Below, piece by piece: positions 13,401 to 26,900 of a DNA stretch of 64,000 bases (its first letter is position 1; each line of letters opens with the position of its first letter). A program made the translations under genes and the position numbers. The stretch is from the NCBI GenBank assembly GCA_019155185.1, contig CM032795.1, forward strand, positions 11,821,795-11,885,794, read 5' to 3'. The notes under the pieces were generated by a model. That model did not search any database, had not been told where the DNA came from, and worked only from the letters and a program-made list of their open reading frames with translations. The stretch comes from Beaufortia kweichowensis (Eukaryota > Chordata > Actinopteri > Cypriniformes > Gastromyzontidae).

Positions 13401-16400
13401 GCCATTAATTTGGTTAGATCTGGCTATACAAAAACTGGGCTTAAACGGGTGACACACAGCCTTTCAGGGTTTTCAATTTGCAGACCCACAGAAATGCATG
13501 CTTTTATGTCAGATAAATCTTTACTCCGTGCCATTTTACAGTAACATTCCTCCTTTTATCAGATGTGTGTTGTGTTGTAGTCTGTTGTACTGTGGGGAGG
13601 ATTTGCTTGGTTTAGGTTTTAAAATTCACTTACACACCCCAACACATCCATTCATGTGTGCACATACAGTACATATAAAAACAAATCCTTAAACATTATG
13701 TGATTGCAGACTGAATTTTTTTGTCTACGTAAATGCAATTTAACAAAAAGTGGAAAAGGTTTAGTCCTCGGTATAAAGTCTATCGTCTGATGTGAATTCC
13801 CAGACTAACAGAGACTGTGCTGTTTTTGTGCATGTTTCTGGCTGCAGGAGGCGATGCTGAGCTGATAACATTATTTTCTAAAAGTATGTTTTGTCTATTT
13901 TATGATATCCTGTCACATCAGCAGGTACTGTACTTTAGTCTTCTTGAGAAAATCCACCCAGACTGCATTGATGTCATAGTCAGAAGCCTTTCATTATAAC
14001 TGTCTCAGTGTTTGGCCAAGAAACCAGAATCAGTTGTCATTGCGATTGAATCATGTCAAAATGTAACACATTTAACGTGAAACTGCTTCTTCTGAGCATA
14101 TTTAACTTTAGGATTACCTGTTGGTGTGGATGATAATATCGTTTTAGTTATTGTTCTTGGGGTAATTAAGACCAGTTCAACCATTGTGTAAAACCTACAA
14201 TCTGATCAGTTTACAGTACTGGATGACAACGCAATACATTATTTTGGATCTCCAATACAGCTGTAATGCTTCTGCATATTTACTGCTGGGTTATTGTGAT
14301 TGCCAAGGGAAATGCAATAACAAAAACAGCAGTCAAAAAACAACTGTATTAATATGTAATACCTTTTTCAAACTATACTGGTTAAAAACACTTCATGTAA
14401 AACACAACATTCATTGGTTGACATATAAGCCACATGAAGCTTGGGTATAATACCTACGTGTTTGGACTGTTATTGAAGCACACGGGAGAAACAAGTAGAA
14501 TCACGTTCCCCAAACGAAAAATCTCTCTTCACATTTGACAATACAGTTGTGCTTGTGTGTTTTGCAACGGGTGAGTTAGATCGTATTAAATGTCACCTAT
14601 AGCTTATCTGAAAATTAAAAAAGTAATAAACATCCACTCCTTGAATTCTTACTACAGTGTTCGAAATTACTGATGATATTAAACATTGCAAAGCGTTTTA
14701 TTTATTGGCAAGCTGTCTGAGCTGTTTAAATTGGGTATTTATTAAAATATAATGAACTTCTTACATGTGTAGCATTAGTAGCAGATGTTAGTCCAGAACC
14801 TTAACTGGTTGACACGGAGGTTACGTGCTTTTCTCACGATTCTGTTCTCACAGAACAGGGAAATCATAACAATGTGGGTTTTTGATCTCTGCAGACCACC
14901 TCAGCTGATGACAAAAAACATTAGACTTTGTAAATTTGTCAGTATGACAAGCACACAGGCGAAGTATGTTTGGAATATTGTGCTTGCTTGTTCTTCATAT
15001 CGATGGGATGTTTTTGTATCGTGCTGAGATTAGATTTTTTTTCTCTGTTTCCCATTTTAGTATAAGTGTCAAAGTGCACGAAGAAACTCAAGTGGAAATG
15101 ACAATGATTGTGAGGTAGGACTGTGTGTTTATCTGGCCTTTTTTATGTACATAATCAAATTACTATACTAACAGTGTCGATGAGAATTTATATTATTTTA
15201 CATACACTCTAAAAAAGGATGTGTTATTTTTTTTTTTTGTGTGTTATGCTGTAGAACACATAATGTGTCATTTTGTGTTAAATACATAAAAGGGACAACA
15301 CATGTTGAGTTGAAAGTAACACAAAATGTGTTGTTTTTAAATGAACACAAAGATGTGTCTAGTTAGGGACAACACATCTGTGTGTTGTCCCTAACTAGAC
15401 ACATCTTGTGTTATTTTTAACACATCTGTTTTTAGAGTGTATAAAAATGAACAGAGAATAATATATGCAGTGTTGTTACAGGAGGGAATGCGTTCTAATG
15501 ATTTCACCACAACACTCACTGTTTTTGGCCTGAAACCTAGAACCGGTAGGTTTTTCTTTCATTCTATCTTTCATCTTCATCACCAGTTTTTTGGTTTATC
15601 TCTCCCATACCCCTAGTAAGGGCTTTGCCAATCAACCTTCTTGCTCAAGCAAACATGCTGGTTTGTTGAGCTAATGTGTCAAAACAATTTCACAGACAAT
15701 TTCTTATTTTGAGAAAACACCCAAATTCACAATTGCTCATTTCAAAAACATGAATAAAAACAATGACAAACCTGTCTTCACCTTTAATGGGAATTCAGAG
15801 TTTAAGAGAAACATTTCTTTGAAAAAGCATTAAAATATATCAAGATAATGATCTTAGACAAACAATAGAGAGATTTGTAGTATTGTTTCGACCTTTTTTC
15901 ACGTCATTGTAATTCTGAGGAAAGCATGAGGAAGGCTTACACTTCCTGTCTCACAGAAATACGATGAAAATGTACAATATCAAAACTGTTTGTTTTGCAA
16001 GGTTATCTGTCTGTCCTGTGCTTCCCTTTTAATAACTGAACCAGTTCCAGAAGGCTTTGTGTTCTTTGAGGCAGTGCTGTCATAAGATATACAATTTAAT
16101 ATTTTATGGTGTATTAAATGACTGGTGGTACTTAATGGTAAACATCATTTTACATAAATTCAATAGGAGCAAAAACAAGCTGCTTTATATTTTTTTTTCT
16201 AAAGCTTCGGTTTGACGGCTGATACTGTACATTCATTCCTTGCATTGTAATAAACTTTCTGTTTATTTGTAAACTACAGAGCAACAAGAAACATGATCAC
16301 CAAGTATCCCAAAGAAAAGATAAATCAGAAGAATTGAGCCTGATTTATAAAACATGAGAAGAAAAAATTTCTGTATGAATCAGCAGTTTATGGCAGAATG

Positions 16401-19154
16401 GTTTTGAGAGATTTTTTTTCTCTCTTGTGTTTCATGAATAGGGCCCATTGTCTGTTGAACTATTGGCATAGATCTACCCTTACTTAATAGCTGCCAAAGT
16501 TTATTAAAAAGGGACATAAGCAGAGGTTAGAGGTTAGAGAAATTAAAACTGAGATTATTTGTTTGTTTTATAGTACATATAAAAAGTGTTTTATTGCACA
16601 TGTCTTGTTTTTTAAGAATTTTATACTGACATCTAGCACAGCAAGATTCTGGCTGGTGTTACATTCAAGTTTGGCAACAAAATGTTATTTGCTGTAGTCC
16701 AGAGCAACTCAGTTTCTCAAGACACCTTTCAGTCATTCAGACAGTCTGTCTCTCTACCGTATATATAAAATAGAATGACACAACACGATTATGAATATGG
16801 AAACTACTCCGCTTCAGGCTGACTTCTGTTCTTCAGTACATCATGTTGAGATTCCAAACTGTTAGCAAGTGCAGTAGATATATCCTGTCTACCTTTACTG
16901 TACGAGTACACTTACTCAACCAACATTATTCCAAAACACTGTCATCATTTACTCATGCTCACATCATTATATAAAGTGTGACTCATTGAATGTTGACTGG
17001 TGCTGTGAATCACTAGAAGATCATACATAGGTCAATAGAATGACATGATCGTGACTAAATCATGACAGAATTACATTTTTGGTGAACTTGGTGTAAAAAG
17101 TGTCCATGCTTACAAAATGTGCAAATTACAAAATTTCACCAGACTCGGGCTCATCAGATGCAAAGATTATAGGGTCAAGCTAAAAATAAAAAAGAATCCC
17201 CGCTTATTTTTTATATTTAAGATTGTTGTTTTAGAGTTTTTATATTGTTTTGTATTTTTTACTAGTATGGTAATGTTTGCAAATATAGGTTTGCATGTGT
17301 CATGTTGTGAAACAACAATATTCCCTTACTATGATGAAGTAATGTAGTAAATATTAATTCTGCTTCTCAGCCTTCTCCCGTGGAAATCGTCAAGACGTCA
17401 GCTCCACAGACCCAAGTTTCACTATGAGGAGAAAGATGGAGCACATTAGGGAGGAGATGGAGCAGATCAGACTCCTGCGGCAGGTCAGCCTTCTACAGAA
17501 ATTTCTACACTTCCTGTTGAAACTTCACTAACTTAGTGATTCATATCTCTTGGTTAATTCCACACATAGCTGTTCATTACACTTTATTAGTGCTCAGATT
17601 TTTATAATGGTAAACATTCTTATATTTTCAAAGTAAAAATTGTCAAAGCTGTCATCTTGTTTTGAGCCTTCTTCACTGTATGTTTCTAATTGTCACTGGG
17701 AAGTCATGCTGACACATTTGTTTTGTTAAATGACTTCAAAAAGTGATGTTTTATTTTAGCCAGTAATGAATTCCTCTCCCTTCAGTCTTGTTATGCTTTG
17801 AAGATACATTTGTTTGTCATTTAACAAACACAGAATTAATGCAAGATTGTAAACAAAGAAAGATTTATCAACCAAATACAAAAACATTAAGGAAAACAAA
17901 AAATCTCCATTAGATCATTGAGAATTTGGGAAATTGGATGTTTCTCAGTTAAATGAACAAAATATTTACTATTTACAGAGATTAAGGTGGTGGGTAGAAT
18001 GTGGAATTGACCGCTGGATGATCAGGCATTTTTCATTGTCTCATGAGCTCCAAGACACTGTAACATTCAATCATGTCTAATTTACAGGTGCTGAATGATC
18101 ACCCGTCTGCTTCCAACACTTTTTCTATAGATTATTTGTCGATAGATGATGAATTGTTCTCCTAAGTAAACAAAGTGGTCATGTGTGTCTGCAGAACCTC
18201 GAGTCCAGGTTAAAGGTTTTGTTGCCAGATGATGTGGGTGCAGCTTTAATGGATGGTGTTGTGTTATGTCATCTGGCCAATCACATTCGTCCTCGTTCTG
18301 TGGCCAGCATTCATGTGCCCTCCCCTGCTGTGGTAAAGTCCCTTTTAACTCATTTCTTGGCTTGCCTTTAAGGTTACTTTCTGTTACTTTCACTGGAAGT
18401 CAATAATTAACTGTGGTTTGCTCCCAGAATATCTGTAAATTTCTAATAAGTTCTCTTTATTTTTAATAATTATGGAAATAATTAATGTTAATTAATAAGT
18501 AGTTATTTGTATAAGGTTTGGTTAGAAAGCCTTGGGGTATGTAATAGAATTTATCATTATCTTGGTATAAAAACAATGAATATCGATGAGGTGTCCTCAC
18601 AAATGTATGACCCTGCCAGTAAAATCCCAGCTAAAGTCATTTGTTCTGTGATTTACTGTTTGTTTGGGTTTTTTTTACATAAATTCATCCTACATAATGT
18701 AAGGGACATTCTGTGAATATAACCTTGATATCAAAGATTTAAAACACATGATATTTATAGGTAAACTTATTGATAATTAGATTTTAAGGCTTTCTCCTGG
18801 TTTTCACAGACAGGGTCACATATAGTTAAACAAACCTGTGTCTGTGTGTGTAATTCAATAGCCAAAGCTGAGTATGGCCAAGTGTCGGCGCAATGTCGAG
18901 AATTTCTTGGATGCGTGTAAAAAGCTCGGAGTACCACAGGTGGGAACAAAGATTTCATTTCTACTTTTCCATGATGCTGGATTCTTATGGGTAATGATGC
19001 TAATGATGCAAGTGCTCTGTGTCTTTTTGCACAGGACAAGTTGTGTTTGCCACATCACATCTTAGAAGAGCGAGGTCTGGTCAAAGTTGGCGTCACTGTA
19101 CAGGCATTGCTGGACCTTCCATCATCAAAACCCAATCAACTTTCTACCATGTAG
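1455..19154 (+). CDS. lrch2: LRCH2-like leucine-rich repeat and calponin homology protein, C-terminal half (partial)
   Basis: Fourteen coding exons join in frame into 406 residues plus a stop: 1455-1551, 1909-2006, 3043-3107, 6163-6267, 8149-8208, 10566-10614, 11320-11358, 11469-11609, 15061-15114, 15482-15545, 17371-17483, 18195-18332, 18862-18939 and 19035-19154 (TAG). All have GT-AG borders and compatible phases. The first exons encode an acidic linker (LHSQVSE, DPYDFIDPNPEEE). Exon 4 carries LRKIAVQLLQQEQ, typical of the LRCH middle region. Exons 5-10 are a Ser-rich, low-complexity linker. Exon 11 encodes a charged helix (RRKMEHIREEMEQI), and exons 12-14 encode a single C-terminal calponin-homology domain (DGVVLCHLANHIRPRS; KCRRNVENFLDACKKLGVP; LEERGLVKVGVTVQALLDL). 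LRCH proteins are cytoskeleton-associated scaffolds, and family knowledge links them to DOCK-type exchange factors and actin. The N-terminal LRR exons are left of the window. The paralogue call rests mainly on il13ra2 being next door, as in human Xq23; lrch1, lrch3 or lrch4 cannot be fully excluded from this half alone. Confidence 0.88.
2038..2668. repeat. 31-bp intronic minisatellite
   Basis: A tandem array of roughly twenty units of about 31 bp sits in the lrch2 intron between the exons ending at 2006 and starting at 3043. The core is cagacctatagattacac followed by a variable actataatac(a/g)tac part. Some units are shortened. It grades into a short CA run at 2683-2702. It begins only about 30 bases after the exon donor. 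Confidence 0.85.
4772..4781 (+). other. Isolated tRNA-type B-box sequence
   Basis: GGTTCGATTC matches the internal B box of tRNA genes and tRNA-derived SINEs. I could not pair an acceptor stem around it or find a convincing A box at the expected distance, so it may be a worn tRNA-derived repeat or chance. It lies in an lrch2 intron. Confidence 0.2.
9500..9838. mobile_element. hAT-like DNA transposon remnant
   Basis: The stretch has repeated gatgcatcg and aatcgaatcgaat segments. It ends in a motif (gtgccaattcacacccctag) that resembles the ends of dispersed hAT-type elements in fish genomes. A short segment near 9634 (ATGGCGGAAGGAGGC) reads like the start of a transposase-type frame but closes quickly. 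I see no matching inverted end at the left, so the copy looks truncated. Assignment to hAT is from memory of such ends, not from a search. Confidence 0.45.
10140..10370. mobile_element. MITE-like element with ~60-bp inverted ends
   Basis: The left arm at 10140-10200 (starting tatagaccatttcacaagat) is repeated as a reverse complement at 10309-10370 (ending catcttgtgaaatggtctata), with only a few mismatches over about 60 bp. Around 110 bp of AT-rich sequence separates them. There is no coding capacity. The structure is that of a non-autonomous DNA element that has inserted into an lrch2 intron, about 200 bp before the exon at 10566. Confidence 0.7.
12100..12843. mobile_element. Palindromic non-autonomous element made of mirrored 22-bp repeats
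   Basis: The ends are perfect 21-bp inverted repeats: the left at 12100-12120 starts TACGACGGAGGATTAGTG, and the right at 12823-12843 ends CACTAATCCTCCGTCGTA. A 6-bp direct repeat, cttttc, flanks both sides (12094-12099 and 12844-12849) and fits a target-site duplication. The left half is a tandem array of about 22-bp units (gaataaagtcgaaatattac); from about 12645 the same unit runs in the opposite orientation. A further copy of the end sequence lies inside at 12483-12499, suggesting rearrangement or nesting. No ORF is present. It lies in the lrch2 intron between 11609 and 15061. Confidence 0.75.
15204..15440. mobile_element. MITE with ACACTCTAAAAA ends and a long internal hairpin
   Basis: The ends are ACACTCTAAAAA at 15204-15215 and its reverse complement at 15429-15440, flanked by TA-rich sequence in the manner of Tc1/mariner-type MITEs. 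Inside, 15352-15376 and 15381-15405 form a perfect 25-bp inverted repeat around a 4-base loop, extended outward by about ten more pairs with one bulge. The element lies only about 90 bp after the lrch2 exon at 15061-15114 and ends about 40 bp before the next exon at 15482. Confidence 0.7.
18605..18735. repeat. Dispersed repeat copy (first of two in the window)
   Basis: The segment tatgaccctg...aatcccagctaaagtcat, followed by a T-rich stretch and gggacattctgtgaatataac, resembles 58366-58455 in wording and order. The two copies are diverged. This one is in the lrch2 intron between the CH-domain exons. The family is not identified. Confidence 0.45.
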
Positions 19155-22100
19155 CATTGGACGACCTTAGCATCCTCACTCTCCCCCAGATAACCTCTTA
19201 ATGCTGATCTGTGACCCTTTATGGGGAGGTCATGACCCTTCACCCTAACCAGCTATGGTGAACAGGTCAGCTTCCCTCTACCTCTTATAAACCCCTATGG
19301 AGGGGTGTAGACATTGTAAAGCGTACACCACCATACACACATTTCATCGTGAGAGGAAGTAGGCAAGCAGACCAAAAAGAAACTGCATTACTGTACAAAG
19401 CCCATTCGGGACAGTTAATACCTAAACTGTAGACTGAACGAGAATACCTGGATACAAGCAAAATATCTGTTGCTGTTCCATGATTGACTGCTTCGCCTCT
19501 CAGAATCTCTCTTTTGTATCTCATCACGTTCTTTCTTCTCTTGAACCGGTGAGCCCAGAGGGCGAGGGCAGGAGGAAAGTACGCAGCTTTCTGGCTGATT
19601 ATGGTTTAGAGGGAGGGTGTTGCCTTAAGTCACTCGACCGATCCTCTCCTGTGTGAAGCCACAAAGAGCTGCCAGTCATCTCCACCCCATGCAATGTCAC
19701 ATTTCATCACCTTGTCTTACTAAGGGGAAAAAAGAACAGAAACACGCTGTAATGTGCACGTAATGGAGACTGTAGACTGACAAACAAAGTCTGTCAGAAA
19801 CACATACTGCCTGCTGTATTAACAGTTTGGGCGAAGGTGAGTTATTAGAAAATGTTAATTACTATCTGCATGTCTGAGCAGATGTGTTTGGACAAAAGAA
19901 ACTCGCATGCCCATACAAGACAAAGGCTCATCTGTGTGGGTTTGCCAATGTTTTCTTTGTTTTTTATTTTTCCATGTGAGAATTGATTTGATAGTCAGTG
20001 CTTGCTTTAGCAAGTTTTTTTGCTCTTGGAAGTGCTACACACAATTGTAAAAGTGGCATTAAATTCACTTTTATTTCTTAATGTGCAGGTGTGGACAGTC
20101 TTGGCATTAATAACAGGACAATTCTCACGAAACATCATTTTGCGTTTGCCTTGTCAGTTTTAAAACTTTGACAAAATCTTTCTTGGAATTTTCAGACAGG
20201 GGTTGTAAAGAATTTAGTTTAACACTGTGAAAGATCTGTTACCGGAGACGCAACATTATTTTAATTTAATTGTTGTACAAAAAGTTTCATCCAAGAAGTG
20301 TATTTATTTATTAACCTTAAATGTATTTTTTATTTATCACTTTAAATCATTTTTATGAACCTCAGAAATGTTTTTTATTATTGTGCAAAAATCATCAGTA
20401 AGTCTTGCTTTTACATATTGCCCTCAGACAGTGTTTATAGTATCAAGCATGAAAATCTGAAAGAACCTTCATACCAGGTTTTAGCTCTGGAAATCTTTAG
20501 CAGTTATTTTTGCAAACACTGATAAACTACAAACAGTATTGTGCTGACCTTCTTTCCCACTTTACTCCATATACTGTAAATTCAGCTCATTGTATATGAC
20601 ACCATCCCAAATCTCAGCACTTGTTGCCAGGTGCAATTAAAGCTTAAGTAAAATGTTTTCTTGGTTCAGATATTTTCTCCTGCAGAAATAGGTATGACTA
20701 AGCCATTGGTAGATTGAATGAGCCAATCGATTGCACTGCTAACACAGGAAAACAGGTGGTGCTTTGTGTTTGTGAAGCAGTTACCTGAAAAGATGTATAA
20801 GAGAAATAGAGCCGTGGGCTTAAGTGATTTTAAAGAGCTAATTTAGATGCCTGGTTGGCATGATAGACTGGTATGCTTACTAAAAACCTTTCTTTGGAAA
20901 GGTTTCGTTTAGAGTCCAGGTTTGTAATGAGTAATAGCCGTCTCTGTCATACTTCACATAGCACAGCAGACTTTAATGATGGTGTAATGACAAGGTGAGC
21001 AGGCCCTGTGGGGTTTATGGGGTTTATTTTGGCTGGATGTATATTATCCTGCTTACTGGCATGAGAAAATTCAGCCTGGCATGAGAAAAGCGATTAATTA
21101 AGTGATAAACATGCAAGAGGTGCTGGAATGAACAGTTCTTGTGGTTGTTACCCGTTATTGTATACCTCGAAATCAGAATTAAGAAGAGCCATGTATTAAA
21201 ACAACATAATCCCATACTTCATCTCTTTTAGTTACACCCGGCATCACATTCATTAATATGTGTATAAAGCAAAGTAAACTGTACAGTAATAGAGCAGCTT
21301 AAAGTGGTTTGAAGTGGTTTCTACATTTATGACATTTGTTGCCCAATGCTGTAAACTGCCATTTTATACAGTACAACTCACAAGCCTGTCATATTCTGTA
21401 ATGATGCATTAAACCCTAAATTTACCAGACGATTACAAAAATCACAACGTTTGAAATAGCATACTAACATGTGCCACAGCCTGCCTACTACGAATGGAAA
21501 AACTGCATACTGCATGCTACTTTTGGTGATTGATATCACGGTCATGTGACCTGAAACCAATTGTATGTCCAGAAATGATGAGACTGAAGTTTAATGACGG
21601 GCAGGAGATTGAAAGTATGCTATTTTAAATACAGCTATTTATATGTTGTTGTTATAAACTCCCATTCTGGTATATATCACTCTTACGTCTGATTCACTTT
21701 CATGTTGATGAGAAAATATTCAGTGTGTAAAAAGCAAAGTGTTGATTGAAATGTAATGAATATAGAAGAGACACCTCTCATTCAGTGTGAGCGTACAGAT
21801 GTTTTGTATGACACAACTGGATTGCATGTCTGGATTAAACCACCACCATTCTTGTACATAATCTCTGTATAAATGCATTAGGATGTTTCAACATCCTAAT
21901 TTCAAAGGTCAAAATACTGGATTAAAATAGACTTTTCCAGTCCTTGTATGTTGGTTTGAGGTTTTTGTGTCTCTTAATGCTGTAGTTGCCTCCAGGGTAT
22001 GTTTGACAGTGGGCCGCTTTGGGAGATTGTAGATCTTCATGACAGAGTAAAAATATGCAGACACACACTGTCCATTAAAAACAATAATATATAGCGTGGC

Positions 22101-22780
22101 ATTATTACTGCAAAGTTACTTTCATTTTAGACATGAAAAAAACATTTCTAAATGATTAACAACTGTGAGTTCCTGATTTCCAAGGAACTTTTTTTCCAAG
22201 GAATATGAGAGACATTCTATCTGTGAGGACATTTGTTCGGGAAGGAAGTTCACACAAACCAGGGTTTGCTATTTTTGAATAGGTACTTTATAAAATTATA
22301 TTTACTGAAGCTGTGATATTGTGTCACGATTAAGTGAGTTTATTACTGGCTAAGATAACTGGCTTTAGTACTGTTAAATGTTTTATATTAACATGTTTGT
22401 AGATTATACATACAATTATAAGTGTATATACTATACTATACATAAATAATGTAGTGAATTGATTTTGAAGTATAGAATATTAAAGATTTCATTTCTATAT
22501 TTGTCTAGTGCTCAACTTGGATATCTTGGCATGTAATTTGCCAAGTTTTTTTAATTTATTTATCCTCATCAGATGTTGTCAAACATCTGTCAAACAACAT
22601 CAGATAAACTTGTAAAACTGTCTTTGATCTAGAAAAATAGATGCATAGCCAGCATCCCTGCTGTCTTGTACCTTAATATATTGAACAGAAAAGTGAAGAA
22701 GCAATACTTGTAAATAAGCAATGTTTCATTGGCTTGACTTACAGCACACTGTTAATAAGCCATCATGATAACCTGTCACA
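19155..22780. other. 3' UTR of lrch2 and intergenic DNA
   Basis: No coding exon is recognised between the lrch2 stop and il13ra2. The first part must include the lrch2 3' UTR. The first canonical AATAAA on this strand that I noticed is at 22780-22785, which may be too far to be its polyadenylation signal. The ORFs present are short and show no recognisable protein motif. Confidence 0.4.
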
Positions 22781-22849
22781 ATAAAATACCTTAATACCAC
22801 CTTGTAAATTATGGTCCAACACGTGAGCACACACACACACACAGAGAGA

Positions 22850-22975
22850 GAGAGAATGATTCACTCGCTAGAGGGTGTCACTGTTCCTGCTTATACAAAA
22901 TCTATGAACCATGAGGAACATTCAGTCAGACCATCATAAAGCAACTTGATAAGCTCATATCATCAGACAACGACT
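22850..22975 (+). other. Possible non-coding first exon of il13ra2
   Basis: The il13ra2 start codon at 23925 comes right after a good acceptor (pyrimidine tract, then cacag), so an upstream untranslated exon is expected. A strong donor (ACT|GTGAGTAT) lies at 22975/22976, about 950 bp before that acceptor. The exon's 5' end is not defined and no TATA box is obvious. Confidence 0.35.
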
Positions 22976-23924
22976 GTGAGTATACTTGTTCTCTCCTATT
23001 TTATGTTATCTGTGCTGTTTATCTGTTCTTTAAATGTGGATGTTTTATATTCTTTCATTTCTAAACCAATGATGATGGCATCACATCATCATATAATATA
23101 TATGATTCTAAACACCTATAATATATGTACTTAGATCAAATTAATCTGTAGAACCCAACATATGTTGACATGCTTCCTGCGTATTTTTTTTTACAAATAA
23201 ATGCAATTCAAATTATATATATTTAATTAGTCTACATAACAATCTAGCTAAACTATGAAATCTCAGCATAAAATTGCTTCTATTGTGTGCCTCAACTGTA
23301 TCACTTTTTGTGCATGTAACATGGTAAAAACACAAGTGAATTAGCTTTAAAGATGTAATCATCAGAGAAACACTGTTTTGAATATACAGTGTTACATTAT
23401 GTTGTTGTGTAGTATTTTCAGTTTTACCATTTTTATCCAGTCACAGAGACTCAATATCTATTTATTTTCAACAACATAATATATTTAACATGTATTTTTA
23501 CTATATTACTGATTGTATTTTGTTAGAATTAGACTAAATGTCTAATCAATAATAAAATAAAAATCCATATTGCATATGTTCCATTAATTTGTTAAATTTC
23601 ATTATTCCTCACAATCTACTCATCATGCTAACTCACTGTATATTTACAAGATGTTTAAGGATAGAGTACATGACCATATTAGGCTAAGAGATATTTAAAT
23701 TCCTTGTAGAGTTTTATGATTGTGATGACAAAGAGCTGGCACAACACTAAACAAGCTTTGTTGGCTGATTAAACACCTGCAGTTTTAAACAATGTACTTT
23801 TATGGAAAGTGCACATCAGCATGAAAGCCCTGACACATCCATCAGTTTAAAATGAATAAAAACAAGAGGAGTGAACTGAATGAAGACTGTTTAAACGAAT
23901 AACCTCTTTCCCCTCTGGACACAG

Positions 23925-26900
23925 ATGACTCTTCTGAGGAATATTCTGCTGATGAATAAAGGTTTTGTACAGTTTTCTGCTGTCATGCTACTTTTACTGA
24001 CTCAGAAGCCTGTCTCCACATCTGCTGTCATGGCCTGTGGGGTATCTGGTAAGCTTCCTGATCATTTCAATAGAAATATAAAGACAAATAGCAAACATTC
24101 ATGCATGAACGTATATTAAAACTCTACTATAATACAGTGTTTGAAGTGTACAATTTTTCAAATATGGACCTTGAGCTACTCTCAATTCCATTTGCAACAT
24201 AGTTTGTCATAATTTCCTCGATTGCTTCACTTCATGACAGCGTCGCAGATTATTAATTGTTTTGACGAAGTGACCTAGTTTTCACAAAACGCTCCTCACG
24301 CAAAAGATTGATTCGAGTGTAATTAAAGTTGATACTTTCCATTCATTACATGTACACATTTTGCAGACACATCTAAAGCATCTTACAGTCCAATCAAGCT
24401 AGACATTTTTTTAGAAATTCAACCTATAACCTTGGCGTTATTAGAGTCCTGCTCCACCAGTTAATCTTTTAGAGACATACAGCACATTACTGATGACATG
24501 CTGCACAGATGTAAGAATTACACACTTGTAAAGAAGCATATTTACATCTCTATTCCATGTTTTTTTCATAGTGGATCCACCCGCCAGTATTGACATAACA
24601 GACCCTGGAAACCTGGGTTACCTTACTATCCACTGGACTCAACCAGTCAGCCTTCAGAATCTCACAGACTGCAAAATAAGATACCAGCTCCGATACTACG
24701 ACACCTATGAGGACCGCTGGAGAGTAAGCATACACATACAATTACCTTTGTAAACTTTCTTCATCTTTAAAAAAACTAAAGCTGTCTGTAGTTTCTAATT
24801 TTTTTCTCAATTTCTGCATTTTTTATTGCATTGAGTCAGGCTTATGTATAACAGTTTATTGAAATGGTTTGTTTATTTGTTTAATTATAGCACTTTATTT
24901 TACAGTATGCACACTTACAGTGTACTTATCAAACAAAATATTGGTAATTATAGGTGTATGTTTTTGGGTTAGGTTCAGGGATGGTTTCTAGTAACTACAC
25001 AGTTACAAAGTAGTTACATACCTGTAAAACAACTCTGTAAAATAAAGTTCTACTATAATTATTTTAACATTAAGCTTACTCCTGTCACCAGAATGATTTG
25101 TATCAGATTAGTAACACACTTTAACACACTTTAGTAACACACTTTAGTAACAGATTAGTAACACACTTTAAACTTTAAACAAGAGGGCTCTCTATGGAAA
25201 ATCTAAGGATTTTTTTTATTCATAAATTAAGGTTTAGTAAAAGCAGATGTCCTACAGAGAAGAAAATGTTCCATGGAACTCTTTAAGAATCTTTTTCAAT
25301 CTAAAATGCTATTAAATCCCAGCCAAAGGATGATCTGTGTTTCATCTAACAAGAGGCTGCTGAGAATACCTTAATCATATATTTAGCATTCATATTTAAT
25401 GACTCCTACATGTTTTGCTTTGACAGCATCTTCAAAAGCACATCTGAAACCACATTTTATGCCATGACTCACACATTTGTCTCCCTTTATGTTGTACAGA
25501 TTGTCCGAACACCCAAGCTGAACTTTTCTGCCCAGTTTGACCTTGAGAAACCTGTCAAGCTGAGAATCTTCACTTTGTTGAAGTGCACATGTACAAATGG
25601 GACAGAGATCCAAGGAGAAGAGGCAGAAAGGGTGTACATGCCTGACCTTACAGGTAAACATTTAAAAAAACATTATCACTGAAGGCTGTAAGCAGCAACG
25701 GTGATCATGAATACTACACAGGGATTCTGTATTGCTCAAGAAATGTGAGGCTAACTAAACAAACTACGTAATACATGAAGTTTCATGAATAGGCTCATGA
25801 AGGCGAGTACTTTCTGCATATTTTCCAGTCATTTTATCAAGATTATTATTACTTAAACTTGAGTGACAGTACCAAATGGAGCATATCAAATCCTGTAAAC
25901 ACACTCCTGAACTGCAGTTACCCAACATTATGTCATAATATTGATGAATTGTTAACATCAGGAATGAGAAAGTTGTAAATTGCATCACAGACAGTCATTC
26001 TTCAAGACTGACAGCATAGATTATTTTCTATTTATATGTATAATACAGTAACATAAAACTAATCCCTGTTGACTTTATGTTATTATTACCATGTTAACTT
26101 GTTTTTGATAAAATAACTATTAACAATCATGACTGATTATCAGATTCATTAATAATTATTCTTTTTAAAGAAATGCAACCTTACTTGTAAACTGTACGGC
26201 AAGTGATTTATTCATTTATTTTCAATTTTAATTGTAATCTTTGATTTTGTCTCAGGTGTGGAAGGGTCAAGAATCAGTGAGTTTTATTGTGTTTTCTATG
26301 GGAAAGAGTACATGGACTGCACGTGGGAGTCAGGACCTGTCCAACCACCTAATTCACAGCACTATCTGTATTACTGGTAAGTTCTCATGTGAATACTACA
26401 CTTAAACATTAGTACGACTTTACAACACTGAACAAAACACCCTAATCACACTTTGGTTTTCTAATGTTATGATTTCCTGCAAAATGTGCACAATAAAAAA
26501 CAAATTTAGTGTTGGTGTATGTTGTCCAGGCACACTGAAATGGACGAAACAAAGGAGTGCCCAGAATACATCATATTATCTGGTGTTCGGCGAGGATGCA
26601 GGTTTCCTCAACAATCTCTGTTAGAGTTCTCAAAGTTTAATATGTGTGTAAATGGATCATCTGCAGCTGGAACGCTAAGACCGGCCTTCTTCTCTATGGA
26701 GGTCCAAAACTATGGTAACTACACACTTCATTACACACAACAGCCAAATCAAACACTGCAAACTGTTCGTTCAAAGTTCAAAATAACATATCTTTCTTTT
26801 CTTTTTCTGTTATACTGCAGTAAAACCAGCAGATGTTTCCTCTCTACAAATCTCAGAGACTGAGAAAGTGTTAAAGTTAGATTGGGCGCCACCTGGTGGT

